DNA of 64,000 bases from Brugia malayi (lineage: Eukaryota; Nematoda; Chromadorea; Rhabditida; Onchocercidae), in NCBI RefSeq assembly GCF_000002995.4, contig NW_025062475.1, positions 1,054,001 through 1,118,000 on the forward strand, in the 5' to 3' direction. Both the position numbers and the translations under genes were made by a program. The notes under the pieces were generated by a model. That model had not been told where the DNA came from. It did no database searches and saw nothing but the letters and a program-made list of their open reading frames with translations. Shown one piece after another: positions 1 to 11,500 of this stretch (positions are counted from its first letter, which is position 1; each line of letters begins with the position of its first letter).

Positions 1-422
1 ATACAATGTATTAGTCGGTTTCTTCTTCACTTGCTATTACTATAATTTTTTTTTTTTTTTTTTTTGCTGCTTTTTGCTATAATTGCTATAGCTATAACTA
101 TAATTGATGTCAGTAGCTTTTTGATAAGGAATTGATGTTGTCTTATGCTCACTTATGTTTAAGTTATGTTGCATATTTCAAAATACAGGAAAATTTATCT
201 TTTTCTTTTCACTCGTAGTGACGAATAGGAAAACGGCAGAAGTGATGTACCTGTAAGAATTTGGTGGCGTAAAAAATGCGTTTGATATTCAACACACTGT
301 TTATTTAAAAGTCATTTACCTCTACTGCTCTAAATTTATCCTCAGTTTTTAATGTACCTTGCTGATTTATGGATTTCATACATACTGCATTTGAATGTAA
401 TTCTTAGAGTATTTATTTTTAG
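1..422 (+). other. Intron of SMC1 at the left edge
   Basis: Sequence upstream of the first visible SMC1 exon. It ends in a T-rich tract and the acceptor AG at 421-422, and contains a long T-run near 48-65. The reading frame opens at 423 with no start codon context, so the gene began further left. A short frame without stops around 214-251, ended by GTAAGA, could be mistaken for an exon but shows no SMC1 similarity. Confidence 0.7.
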
Positions 423-3400
423 GAGAAGGAAGTGATGACACAAAAGCCACGTTATGTCGCTGCTAAACAAGGAGTTGTACACGTGAAAGCAAAGCTTGAA
501 ATGGCTAATAAAGCACATTCTAACGCTCAACGAGCAGCTGAAAGCCATGAAACCAATGTAGTCACATTGAAGCAACAACTCAAGTATAGAATTATGATAT
601 TTCATGCAATCATCAGTGATCTAAGTTTCCTTGTTTTAACCCTATCTGTAACAGATTTATTTGGCCCTTTTAACCCTATCTATCTTAACAAGTCGTTGTT
701 TTTTAGAGATGTTGAGCAGAAAAAACAGGAATGCGAAGCGAAACTTGCTACTGAATCGCAAGAATTAGCTATGCAATTAAGTGATGCCCAGGTAATTAAA
801 TTTAAATTTTTTGGCTATCAGCTATTTGAATAGCATATGGTTGAAATATTTTGTAATATTAAGTATGAATTAAATATTCGTTATTAATTAAAAATGTTTT
901 CTTTTCATAGTGACGACTAATTTTGTTGAAGGTAAACGAATATTATGGACTGAAGGGTGAAGCAACAAAACGGTGCGGTGTTATAGATATGGAACTTAAT
1001 AAATTGTTACAAGAACAAGAAACTGAAAAGAATAATTTGCAGTTTGAACAGAGACGTTTAGCTCATGCAAACGACCGCGTTAAAAATGTTTGTTTCTTTT
1101 GAAATTTACCTTCACTTAATCTTTTGTTTTGGTAACTTCGTAATGCAAATGTGCTTTAGAGGAATCTGAATATGTTTTCCTTACATACTTGGTATTTGGT
1201 ATTTGAGAGTATCATTTCAGTTTTGAAAGTTTAAGAAAAAATTTTTTAAAGAAAAATTTTAAAGTCTAGCGTTTAACGATATGAACATCTTCAACACAAG
1301 TAACTATTAGTCACGAAATCTTAAAATGATTAATTTTTAGAAGGAGCAAGAAATTGAACGTATGTCTCGTCAGGGAGAACAACTTGCAGAAAATATCGTG
1401 TCACAGAATAATTTGATTGATGATGAGAAGAAGAATTTGCAAAATCTTGAAGTTCAGGTATGCCATAATATGTTGTTGCATTTTGTTGTCTCATGTAGGA
1501 GTAAATTGTCTCTCTAAAGAAGTAGGAAGATTAAACTGGTATATACATGATGAGATAATTTAGTAAATTGTCCATTAATCCAATTCCGTATAATTTCAAG
1601 ATAAAAGTTGAAAATTATTTACAGGTGCGCGAATCGAAAGAACGTTTGGAAAAGGTAACAACAGAATTAAATAATGTCTCACGGCAGCTGTCAGAGGCAC
1701 ATGGTGATACAGCAGAATCAGAGCGGAACAGGAAACGAAATGAAACTATCGAAAATTTAAAACGTATCTTTCCGGACCGTGTCTACGGCAGACTGGTTGA
1801 CCTATGCCAACCATCTCATCGACGATTTCAGATTGCTATTACTAAGGTTTAATTTTTGCTGATCAATTGTTAAAATATAACTCACTGAAGATTTAGGGAA
1901 TAGACTCTTCTGAATTGAATCGGAACACGACAGTTTCTTTTATTTTAATTTCTTTCTCTTCGACTAAGTTCAGATTATTGTCCTGAGTTAAATTGATTTA
2001 ATAAATTTAATTTTAGATTAATACTATTATTGTAGGTATTAGCTAAAAATATGATGTCCATTGTTTGTGACACAGATGAAACAGCTCGAGAAAGTATCAT
2101 TTATTTGAAAGAACAACGACTCGCACCTGAAACTTTCCTTCCATTATCAGTCTTGGATGTTCATCCAATTAAAGAAAAATTGCGGTACGACGACTTTTTT
2201 TTTTTTTTTTTCAATCTTTTATAAATACAATCAATGGCAATTTAACAGTGTGCATTTTGGAAGAAATTTAAATTGCTCAACTGTTAATATCCATTATTGA
2301 ATCATATCATCAATGCAGAATATAATGGAAGAAACCATAATACATCCAAATTTGAGTTTCAGAGAACTGACTGAGCCACGAGGCGTAAAGTTGGTTTTTG
2401 ATGTTATACAGTGCAATAATCCGGTCGCACGAAAAGCTCTGCAGTTTGCATGCGGCAACGCACTTGTTTGTGAAACACCCGAAGATGCAAAGTAATTATT
2501 AGCACGTATAAATTCTCAGAAATCCAATTTTCTTTGCTTTGTTGAGATTGTTCAGTTAATCTTATATTCATGCTTCTTATTCTATTGGGTTATTGCGAGG
2601 ATTTTTATATTTCACGGTTTGTATATATTTTATATTTTATGCCGGTGATGTAAGCTAGTACATCGATATCTTTAATATCAGTTATTTGGTCTGTATGGTA
2701 AATATTACTAATTAATGGAATTCTTTCTTTAGATATCATACTTAAGGTTTGTTACAGATATCTAGCTTATGGAAGTGCATCGGATCGATACAAAGCAGTA
2801 GCACTGGATGGGACACTATTCGAAAGGAGCGGTATCATATCAGGAGGTGGTCAGGAATTACGACAGCGAGCCAAAAAATGGGATGAAAATGCTATTAGGT
2901 TTATTTTCTCAAAAAAATAATTGGACAAAAATATTTTTGTTTATTACTTTGTGTCACGTGTATACGTGACATCTTAGTATTGGATGAAAATGATAGCCCA
3001 GCTAATTTATTAGAACTGTAAGAATGTGACATTTTTGTTGAGTTAAATAAGAATGAGTTAGTAGCACTTAATTCGCGTTTTCATCGAGAAAAAAGAAGAA
3101 AAGAAATATTTATAGGAAATTGAAAGAGAATCGAGTGAAATTGCAAGATGAACTTCAGCAATTACATCGAACACGTAAAAAGGAGCTTGATGTAGAAATG
3201 AAGCGAAATCAGTTGATTCATCTGGAAAATCGTCTCAAAAATACCAGAAATGAGCATACAAAAATAACAACTCAAACACTTAAAAAACTTGAACAAGATC
3301 TCGAAACTCTAAACAGTGAACTTTCACTTATACAGGTAGGTGTAATCTAAATTCAAGACGATACCTTAATCATAATGATCAATTGAGTTTTGAATTTAAT

Positions 3401-6400
3401 ATCAGTAGGTTATTTGTTGTTATTGTTTATTCACTTCTTTTTGCACTTATTTAATCAGTTGAATGGGATGATACAGTATTCATTTTGATAAAATTCTTAT
3501 TGTAAATTGTAAACAGATAGCCTTAGTCAATGCTAGTTATTCTTAAGTGCTTGTGAAAAATCGTTGAATAGTGGCATCATTAGAAATTATTACAAAAATT
3601 TGTTAAAGAATAACATCATTTAACTCATGAACGAGAAAAGATTGCGGCTTTCGTATAGAATAATTTTTTCTATCTTACCATGTGGCTTTAAATTTCAAAT
3701 TCCTCTTCTTTAAGCTAATAGAAATAAATAGGAAATAAGACAATATGAGCAGTTGTTGAAAGATCGTTGGAAGCACTTTTTAAGTGTAGTTGGAAAGAAA
3801 TCGATGTTTTATTCATTGACTAGTTATTATTTAAATAAAATTTCAGCCACGAATAGATGAAATTGAACAGAGAATGGCAGAACGAGTTGTACAAATTGAA
3901 AAATTACAACATAAACGAAATGTCATAACCGATGAAGTGTTCCACGAATTTTGCCAGCGTATAAATATTAAAGATATTCGGTATAGTTAACTTATTATTT
4001 TTTTTATTTATTCTTTCTTTGATATTAAGACTTTGTCTATTTTAATATTGCGACATATGTACCCAACTTGTTTAGTGATTATGTTTTCTGTTCTTTTTAG
4101 TAATTTATTCTTTTTTTTTAAGTCAATATGAACAGCGTGAAATGCGTTTTCATGAAGAAATGCAGGATCAGTTGAAGAAATTTGATAATGAATTGGATCG
4201 TTTACGAAATGAATTGGACTATTTAAAATCAGAAGATAAACGATGTTAGTTTTTCCTTCTTTTTTTTTCTTACCTAAATACCTTACAATGATGACATTAA
4301 CTAATGGTTTTGACGAAACATTAATGCGTTTATTGAGGAGTTTTTTGTAGTTGTTTTTAAGTGAACTTATGTTGATAGTTGTGAAAAATCGTTGATTATC
4401 AACGGATGTATTGGTTGACAGTGTAATAATTTATACTTCTTTACTTTTTAGTAAGATAGTACTGTTAGACTTACAAAATCATTGTCCGTGTGCCGTGCGA
4501 AATTTCGTTTTTGTAAGGTTTATATTTGAGATAATTTATTAATGATATATCAGAAACTGAAACATGTTTTATATTTTAGTAAAAGAGAAGCAAGAAGCGG
4601 AAAGAGTAAAACGCTTAACGAAAGAAATTGAAGGTTTAAAAAAGAAGGAGGAAGAGGAGCATATGGTGATAGTTTTTATTTGATAATGCTCTGAGATTAT
4701 TAGCATGTTTTTTTTTTTTTTTAATGGGCGTTAGCATTTTCATCTTGTTTATGCTGCAAAAATTAGTTCAATTTTTAGACACTGAAAAAGTTAGAGGCTG
4801 AGTTGGAACAAATGAAAATGGCAATTGTTTCGAAGAAGGCACTGGTTGAAGATAGCGATGCTGAAATAAACGTACTCAAAAAAGCTGCGCAACAAGCTGC
4901 TCGTGAAGTACTCATTTCAAATTTACTATGTTTTTCTGATCATTAAGTTAATTAAATTTGGACTGATCCAAATGAAAGGATATTCACTGATTAGGGGGTA
5001 TATTTCTCAGTAGATAGTTATAGATTATATGAAGTTGTTGATATTTGTTATTAATAGAAATCTATACTTATTGTCTAGATTACTAATAGAACAGTTGCTA
5101 TTAAGAGTGGAAATAATTATTGATTTAGATGAGGAATTGAAAGATTTATCGATTGTCAAGTTATTTTTGCACAAATTATTCTTCTGTTTTTATGGTAAAA
5201 TAATTTTATAATAAGATTAACTAATGCATTAATTTTATAGGTAGCTGCAGCAGAGAAAACAGCCGCAGCATTAGAGCAAACCATTCTGAGACGACGTCAT
5301 CAGCGTCACTCATTATTACATCAATGTAAAATGAATGGTATTAAATTGCCACTGCTTCAGGGATCCCTTGCCGATATTGAAATTGATGATACTATCCCCT
5401 CAAGTAATTTTTTTTTTTTTTTGTTTTAACTTTTCAGGAACTGACTTGAATATTGGATAAAGTAACTATTAAATGAATTAGAAGAAGTGGTTGAAGTTAA
5501 TATTGCAGATAGCTGTTTGTAAATAGCTTAGAATTGTAAGCTGTTAGTTAAGATCGTACATTGATAATATAATAAAAAAATTTTTCATTTTTCATTTGTG
5601 TCTTTTTCGTTTTATCTTTTAATTTCTTATCTGTATACATGACCAGGAATTATTAGAAATAGTAGTCGTTTAATCAAGCTAGAAATTTGTCGATAAAAAA
5701 TGAAATCATGAAAAGACAGTGAGCAGTCATTTTTTATCTGGTTAAGTTGACAAATGTCATTTTGAAATGAAATTAGCATTGCTTTTATGTACTTAAGTTA
5801 TTGTAAATATAAAATTTAATCATGAAACTGTTTTCTTTTCTTTTTTTTTTTTTTTTTTTTTTTTAGGTACAACAGGTGCGAGTGTAAGTGTAAGTGATTC
5901 ACAGCAACTCTCACATGAGCAAATGGATCGTGAAGCACAAATACAAGTGGATTATCGATTGCTTCCAGTTAGTCTCAGAGAGGTAATCATGAAATATTCA
6001 GTTGTAACTATTTTATTGCTTTTTCAAAATTTGTTCATCAAGTTGCTTCCTTGCAGAATTATATATGTTAGATGAAACAGAAATAGGAGTTAAGTTTATA
6101 TGCAAGTAGTGACAAAAAGTGAATTATTGGATAGATGGCAGAGAGTTAGGGAAGATGATAGAAAATAAAGATGGTAGGATATGTATAATTCCGTTCTTCT
6201 GAAGGAATTTTAAGATCGTTAATTTTAGTATGATAATGATGAGGAAGTGAAAAAAGCACTGGACAAATTGAACAAAGAAGTTAGTGATTCACAGGCAAAA
6301 ATTTCACGGATTAGTGCGCCAAATTTGAAAGCAAAGGAAAGGTTTGTAAAATTAATATTATTTCAAACATTTACTCAGCAGTTCATATATCTTTTTTATT

Positions 6401-7619
6401 ATTTGGCAGTGCAGGAAGTTACGTATGCTTTATGTATCCTTTACTTTTTTTTCATATATCCTTTCCATTTCACGTATGCTGGATTTATCCCTTTCTTAAC
6501 TTAACATCTATGCTAGACGTATTTATTTTTGGCTTAAACTAATTACGGGTATTATTTATGGATATTAGCTTAAGGTTTTCGATTCTTTTTGAGTTGGCTT
6601 TATATAATTTATTGCTAGAATGGAAATAGTGAAAGAGAAGGAGGCTGAAACAACGGAAGAATGTGAATTGGCGAGAAAGAAAGCGCGAAAGATTCGTCTG
6701 TTATTTGAAAAAGTGAAAACTGATCGTTACCATCGATTTCATGAATGCTTTGAACCTGTTTCGCAGAAAATTGATGACATTTACAAGGTTCTAATTTAGA
6801 CTTATTAAATTGTAATTTATTTTTTTTAGATGATTTTTTATGCTAGATTTAGCAGGAATGAAGTGATTTATTTCAAAATTTTAGGAATTTCATTAAATTC
6901 ACAAACTAAGAAGCTAAGATTAGTGTATGTTTTGGGATATTCAAATCTTTATCTTTTTTTTTTTTTTTTCATTTTCTTCTTCTTCATCTTTTGATTAATT
7001 TGATTGATTTTTAGAAACTCAGTCGTAATGAAAGTGCACAGGCATTCCTTGGCGAAGAAAATATGGAAGAACCATATCTTGAAGGTATTGCATACAACTG
7101 TGTAGCACCTGGTAAACGTTTTCGACCGATGGATAATTTAAGTGGTGGTGAAAAGACTGTTGCAGCATTAGCATTACTTTTTGCTATTCATGCTCGTAGT
7201 CCATCACCATTTTTTATTTTGGATGAAGTTGATGCTGCATTGGATAATACTAATATTGGCAAGGTGTGATTTTCTGAGATTTTTCGTCAAGCATAGAAAG
7301 TTAAGAGATTTTCACTCTAACAGTTATCGCTAGAAAATTTCATTAGCTTAAAACATCATTTTGATTATTCTAATGTAACTTTATTTCTAACAAACTGCTG
7401 AATTTATTATGTAATAAATTTTAGGTTGCAAATTTTATTTGTGAACGTGCACGTGTTGACATGCAACTAATTGTTATATCGTTAAAAGAAGAATTTTACA
7501 ATAAAGCTGATGCTATCATTGGTATTTATCCGCATCCATCCAGTTATACCGTCTCCGGAATGTTAACACTTGATCTCACACCATACAAACAACCACAATC
7601 TGATTCATACATTGAATAG
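423..7619 (+). CDS. smc-1: Cohesin subunit SMC1, C-terminal 951 codons in 19 exons (5' part off window)
   Basis: SMC1 pairs with SMC3 in the cohesin ring and uses ATP to control DNA entry and exit, for sister-chromatid cohesion in the nucleus. Exons read from GT-AG sites with consistent phase: 423-583, 707-791, 932-1087, 1341-1457, 1625-1846, 2036-2184, 2363-2491, 2758-2898, 3116-3335, 3847-3980, 4123-4244, 4580-4665, 4779-4907, 5241-5403, 5867-5982, 6229-6341, 6619-6787, 7015-7263, 7425-7619; they sum to 2856 bases including TAG. The order is coiled coil, hinge, coiled coil, then C-terminal ATPase half with LSGGEKT and a Walker B ending ILDE. The match to animal SMC1 is near collinear from about one quarter of the protein to the end; the family is about 1230 residues, so the Walker A head is outside. 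SMC1 rather than SMC3 is indicated by the [10 protein letters not shown] and [13 protein letters not shown] stretches. The C. elegans counterpart is him-1. No frameshift or missing key residue seen. Confidence 0.97.
1763..2898 (+). other. SMC1 hinge domain (four exons)
   Basis: The hinge begins with [12 protein letters not shown] in exon 1625-1846 and runs through exons 2036-2184, 2363-2491 and 2758-2898. Conserved hinge features are visible: [25 protein letters not shown], and the Gly-rich end [17 protein letters not shown]. In cohesin the SMC1 hinge dimerises with the SMC3 hinge, and the glycine-rich strands form the interface. Phases across the three introns are consistent (0, 2, 2). Confidence 0.93.
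7015..7619 (+). other. SMC1 C-terminal ATPase head (signature, Walker B, D-loop)
   Basis: Exon 7015-7263 holds the ABC signature LSGGE (7138-7152), the Walker B strand FFILDE (7210-7227) and the D-loop ALDNTN (from 7237). Exon 7425-7619 holds the switch region ISLKEEF and the final winged-helix-binding segment, ending in TAG at 7617-7619. All catalytic elements expected in the C-terminal half of an SMC ATPase are intact. The last few residues are polar and poorly conserved, as in other SMC1 proteins. Confidence 0.95.
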
Positions 7620-8124
7620 GTTAGTTACATTATCCTACAATTTATAATGTTGTGTAATTTCTGTGTAAAGTTATCATATGTTCTACGAATCTGCAATTTA
7701 TCAGTAAACTATGTTTTCTTTTGTTAGTCAAAAATTTGAACAGTTTGTTATGTCCACTTCTGTCTTATTAAATAATTCTGTTCAAATTTTATTTCCTTAT
7801 GAACAAACTAAGAAGTTAAGAAATTCACTTTTCTTCTTATTCTATGTATTCCTATACACTTTTTTTCCTGTGACTTCTACTTTTCGTCTCATATATTATT
7901 TTATTGATAGCAAATTATTTATGCGTGTATAATGTGCTCCATGTATCATCATTAATTGTTAACATTATCAATACGTTGTCATTCTATAGTTAACATGTAA
8001 GCATTATTTTGTGTGTGAACATTTCGCGCTAGAAATTTTTTCATTCCTGTTTGCAACAATGATCAAATTATAGTCGTGGATATTTCGTTACAAAATTTTC
8101 ATGTATATAAAAATTTTTTCCTGA

Positions 8125-8130
8125 AATAAA
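8125..8130 (+). terminator. Putative polyadenylation signal of SMC1
   Basis: Canonical AATAAA about 505 bases past the SMC1 stop, inside CTGAAATAAAATT and followed by T-rich sequence. Nearer, non-canonical signals could also be used, so the 3' UTR length is uncertain. Confidence 0.4.
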
Positions 8131-8351
8131 ATTATCTTCATTGAATATTTTCGCATCCACAAGAACTATATTTTATAATATTATATATACGGGATCTATA
8201 TGTTAGAAACTCCTAACTTACAATATATTCCTCGTAGTGAGGTGTACAAATTCCCAATTTTCTATGTTAACATAGTCATATTTTATATAAAGGAAATGAA
8301 TTATATTTGTGAGAATTAAAAAAGGTAAAAACAAGAAAGTTTCGCGTAAAA

Positions 8352-8357
8352 TTTATT
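8352..8357 (-). terminator. Putative polyadenylation signal of the zinc-finger gene
   Basis: TTTATT on the + strand, read as AATAAA on the - strand, about 195 bases past the stop at 8552. It would give a short 3' UTR ending before the SMC1 signal. Confidence 0.4.
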
Positions 8358-8551
8358 AAAGATTGAAAGCACAAAGATACAGCACTGTATCACTGCTATA
8401 ATGTTATAAATTGCTGAACTGCCAAAACTAACGATGATTTTCTGCCTGAAAAAGATGAACTATGAAGTGAAAGGTGATACAATCTTCTGTTATCTAGAAA
8501 ATCAATGCTATGAATTCAGGTTAATAAAACTAAATTTAGTTAATTTGAAAA

Positions 8552-11500
8552 TCAAAGTTTATCAGCAAATGTGACATGGAAATTTACGAATGCTAAAACA
8601 AAAAACGAACTAACATCGTGTGAAGATTCTGTATTCTGCAATAAATCTCCAACATCCTGAAAATATCGTATGTTAGATGATTGAATCTCGCATAATCGTT
8701 GCTGTATTCGAACCAAATACCCATCGATCTCCAAAAGTTGCATCACTCCAATGTTCTCCAGTGAACGTTCAATATCCTGAAGAATACCGGATAATAATTA
8801 GCACGAAGAAAAATGATGTCGTAAAAAAATAAGATGCCAGCACGAAAGAAGAGCTCAAAAAAATACTACAGGAAACAAAAGAAAAAGAAAGTAAATAAAT
8901 AAAAATGCCATTACTATATTTAAAAGAATTGTTATACGTTTATGTATAAAGAGAAACTGCTTTCCACTAATAAATTTACCTGCAAATGCCTTCGGACAGA
9001 GGCCCGCAAATCCTCTGGGTTTCGTTGAATTCCTTCATCTGATGGTACATCGGTTGGTAAATCCGATTTTTCGAAACAGTCCTGAAATTTCGACATAAGA
9101 AATGAGTCTGAAAGATTTTTCTAAGACACAGTTGAGCTTAAACTTTAAAGAAATGATGAATAAAGATATCACAGAATTCTGCAAAAAGACTTTATTTTCA
9201 ACTTATCTTGATCCTGTCCAACCTGATTTGAAAAATTTACTTCTTTAAAAAATAAACAAAAAACCTCTCTACATCCAACTTCATTATCGTCTGCTGCTAA
9301 TAGAAGGTGACTATCTGAACTTATCATTTTCTGCCTTTTCCTGAATGGATGAGAAAGATTTACATCGTCAATGATTTCTACAGCTTCAAAATTTCCATAT
9401 GGATTTTCTACCTAAAATGCGATTCAGTACTAAATTTCACTATATCATTGCAGCAGAGGTTATTTTTTTTTTTTTTTTTTTTGTTTATTTGTTTTTTTTT
9501 ATCAAAAAACCTCACTGGAAACTAATTTCAATTCAAAATTAATGGATTAAACATCACGGTAGACTTTCCTGTCTACTCTAACATAACTTTGCAATTTTGA
9601 ATTACTGAGATCAAAACTGATCTATTGACCTGTCCAAAAATTTCATATTGCATTTGTTCTTCATCAAGTAACTCATGTTCTCCTAAGTGGACGTCAAGAT
9701 CAGCCAATGTTGATGTTGTAAAATTGCATCCTACAATTGAGCAACTATATATCTGAGAAAGTTTTCCTCGTTTTACCTGAAAAATTAATTTCAGTTCTTG
9801 CTTATCACTGTTTACATTTCATTTGTATGTTTCGCCAAAAAATTTTGATAATTAAAACTTCTTCGTTGAATTCAATTATCAAAAACGTTTGTGTTTTCCC
9901 TACTTCAATAATTCAGCATTATATCCAAATTAGCATTTTCAGGTTCTAACGACCTTTCACGCTATGTTTCTGTTGAAATTTCAAATGCTGCTTCTACATT
10001 TCAACATTTTACAAACATTACATTAACACTTTGTTTATGTAGTATGTAGTATAGTTTTTATCCAACCTTCCTATATCTGATTTGTTTATTATATACAAAA
10101 ATGTGTGGCGATGTCATAATTTTTAATTTTAAGCGCTTCCATCAATTTTAAGTAGAGATGTCTCTTCCGATTAACTTATTCACCATTCAGAATATTAGAA
10201 AGAATATTCCCAAAGTAATAAATAACATACATAAAGATTTCCCTGAGAAATGTAATTATTAAGAAATATTGCCAATACCAGAGATAACGTATAGCTTACA
10301 ACAGTAAGCAGTAAATTTAATATCTTTAAATATCAATAAAAAATACATACTGTGAAATCAGTTCCAGAAACACTTGGCATGTCAGAACTAGAAGCAGTAA
10401 CAAAAGAAGTAACTGCATTGATATTTTGATCAACGTCGAGCTTTGAAAGAGCTTCATACTCGTTATCACTATCATCGGATAATGTTATTTCCTAAAATTT
10501 ATTTATTACCTAAAAATAAAAACTAAACTTAATCAATTTCTTTGACTACTTTACGGATGAACAGTTCATATTTACCAGCTAATAGACGATAAAATCTAAG
10601 TAGTTTATTGTTATCGTTTTCATATTTTAGTCCGGAGCTTCGCTTAGATTTTCAACGATGACTTTATTTATCATTAACATATGATTTATAACTAAGCGTT
10701 CTTTCCGACAATTACTGATATTATGCAGGAATGAATTAAAAGAACTTAAATTTAATATATATATATATATATATATATATGATATTGGTAGAAATCCGAT
10801 ACATGTTTCAACATACCGGATCCTGGGGCCAAGTTCCTGGTTCCTCGACTACATAAATGTTCGAAGAAAAGCGTTCTGATGGAGAGATTGTAATATATCG
10901 GTAGTTTGTATCTTGATTAGTGGTATAATTAGAAGTTTTATGAATTGAGATACCAGAAATCGATCCATTCACAGGTCTTTTAGCCAATACGCTGTAAAAA
11001 ATATAAAATATAACAGCAACAAAATACTACAACTGCAATAGAAGTATGTTGTCGAACAAGCAAATTTCAAATAACTTTTTGTAAGCAATTCAGTGTTCAA
11101 TTTTAAAATTAAAATATTATAAATACTAAAATGCTATTTTATTTGGTAAAATATATTCTCGAAAAAAAAAAAAGTGTTTTTATTCATACCGTCTCGATAA
11201 AACAGATTGACGATCGGATAACGGATTATTTGCAAAGTCACAGATATGTGGTGTTTTCGGATAATCTGGATGCACCATAAAGCGTCCATTACGTACCACA
11301 ATTCTAGCCGGAGGAGGATACTTGACGTGTGGTTCTTGTCGTTTACCTTTATCTTTAAGTCTCCGACACAACACACATGTGTAATACATTGTCGTATCAT
11401 TTGTTGGCATCTTCAAGGCCCACTCAGAAATTTTATTCGGATAACGTCTACTCTCGAATAAGATGATAGATTTACGTCGCTGGCAAGAAAGAGCTTCGTA

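Larger units (their letters stand above)
7620..8551. other. Convergent intergenic region with both 3' UTRs
   Basis: Non-coding DNA between the SMC1 stop and the stop of the opposite-strand zinc-finger gene. A frame at 7711-7932 is F/Y-rich and unlike any protein; I treat it as chance. Candidate cleavage signals for both genes lie here, about 220 bases apart, so their 3' ends meet but need not overlap. Confidence 0.7.

Noticed and set aside
212..252. Possible extra SMC1 exon between a CGTAG acceptor and a GTAAGA donor
   Set aside because: Open in only one phase, encodes nothing resembling SMC1, and the flanking protein match is already continuous from 423.
5029..5211. Open frame inside an SMC1 intron
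   Set aside because: Leu/Ile-rich, lies wholly between the well-supported exons 4779-4907 and 5241-5403, with no matching phase or family similarity.
7711..7932. 73-codon frame downstream of SMC1
   Set aside because: Phe/Tyr/Ser-rich composition typical of T-rich DNA; lies in the predicted 3' UTR.
11246..11461. + strand frame opposite the zinc-finger exon
   Set aside because: Antisense shadow of exon 11557-11190.
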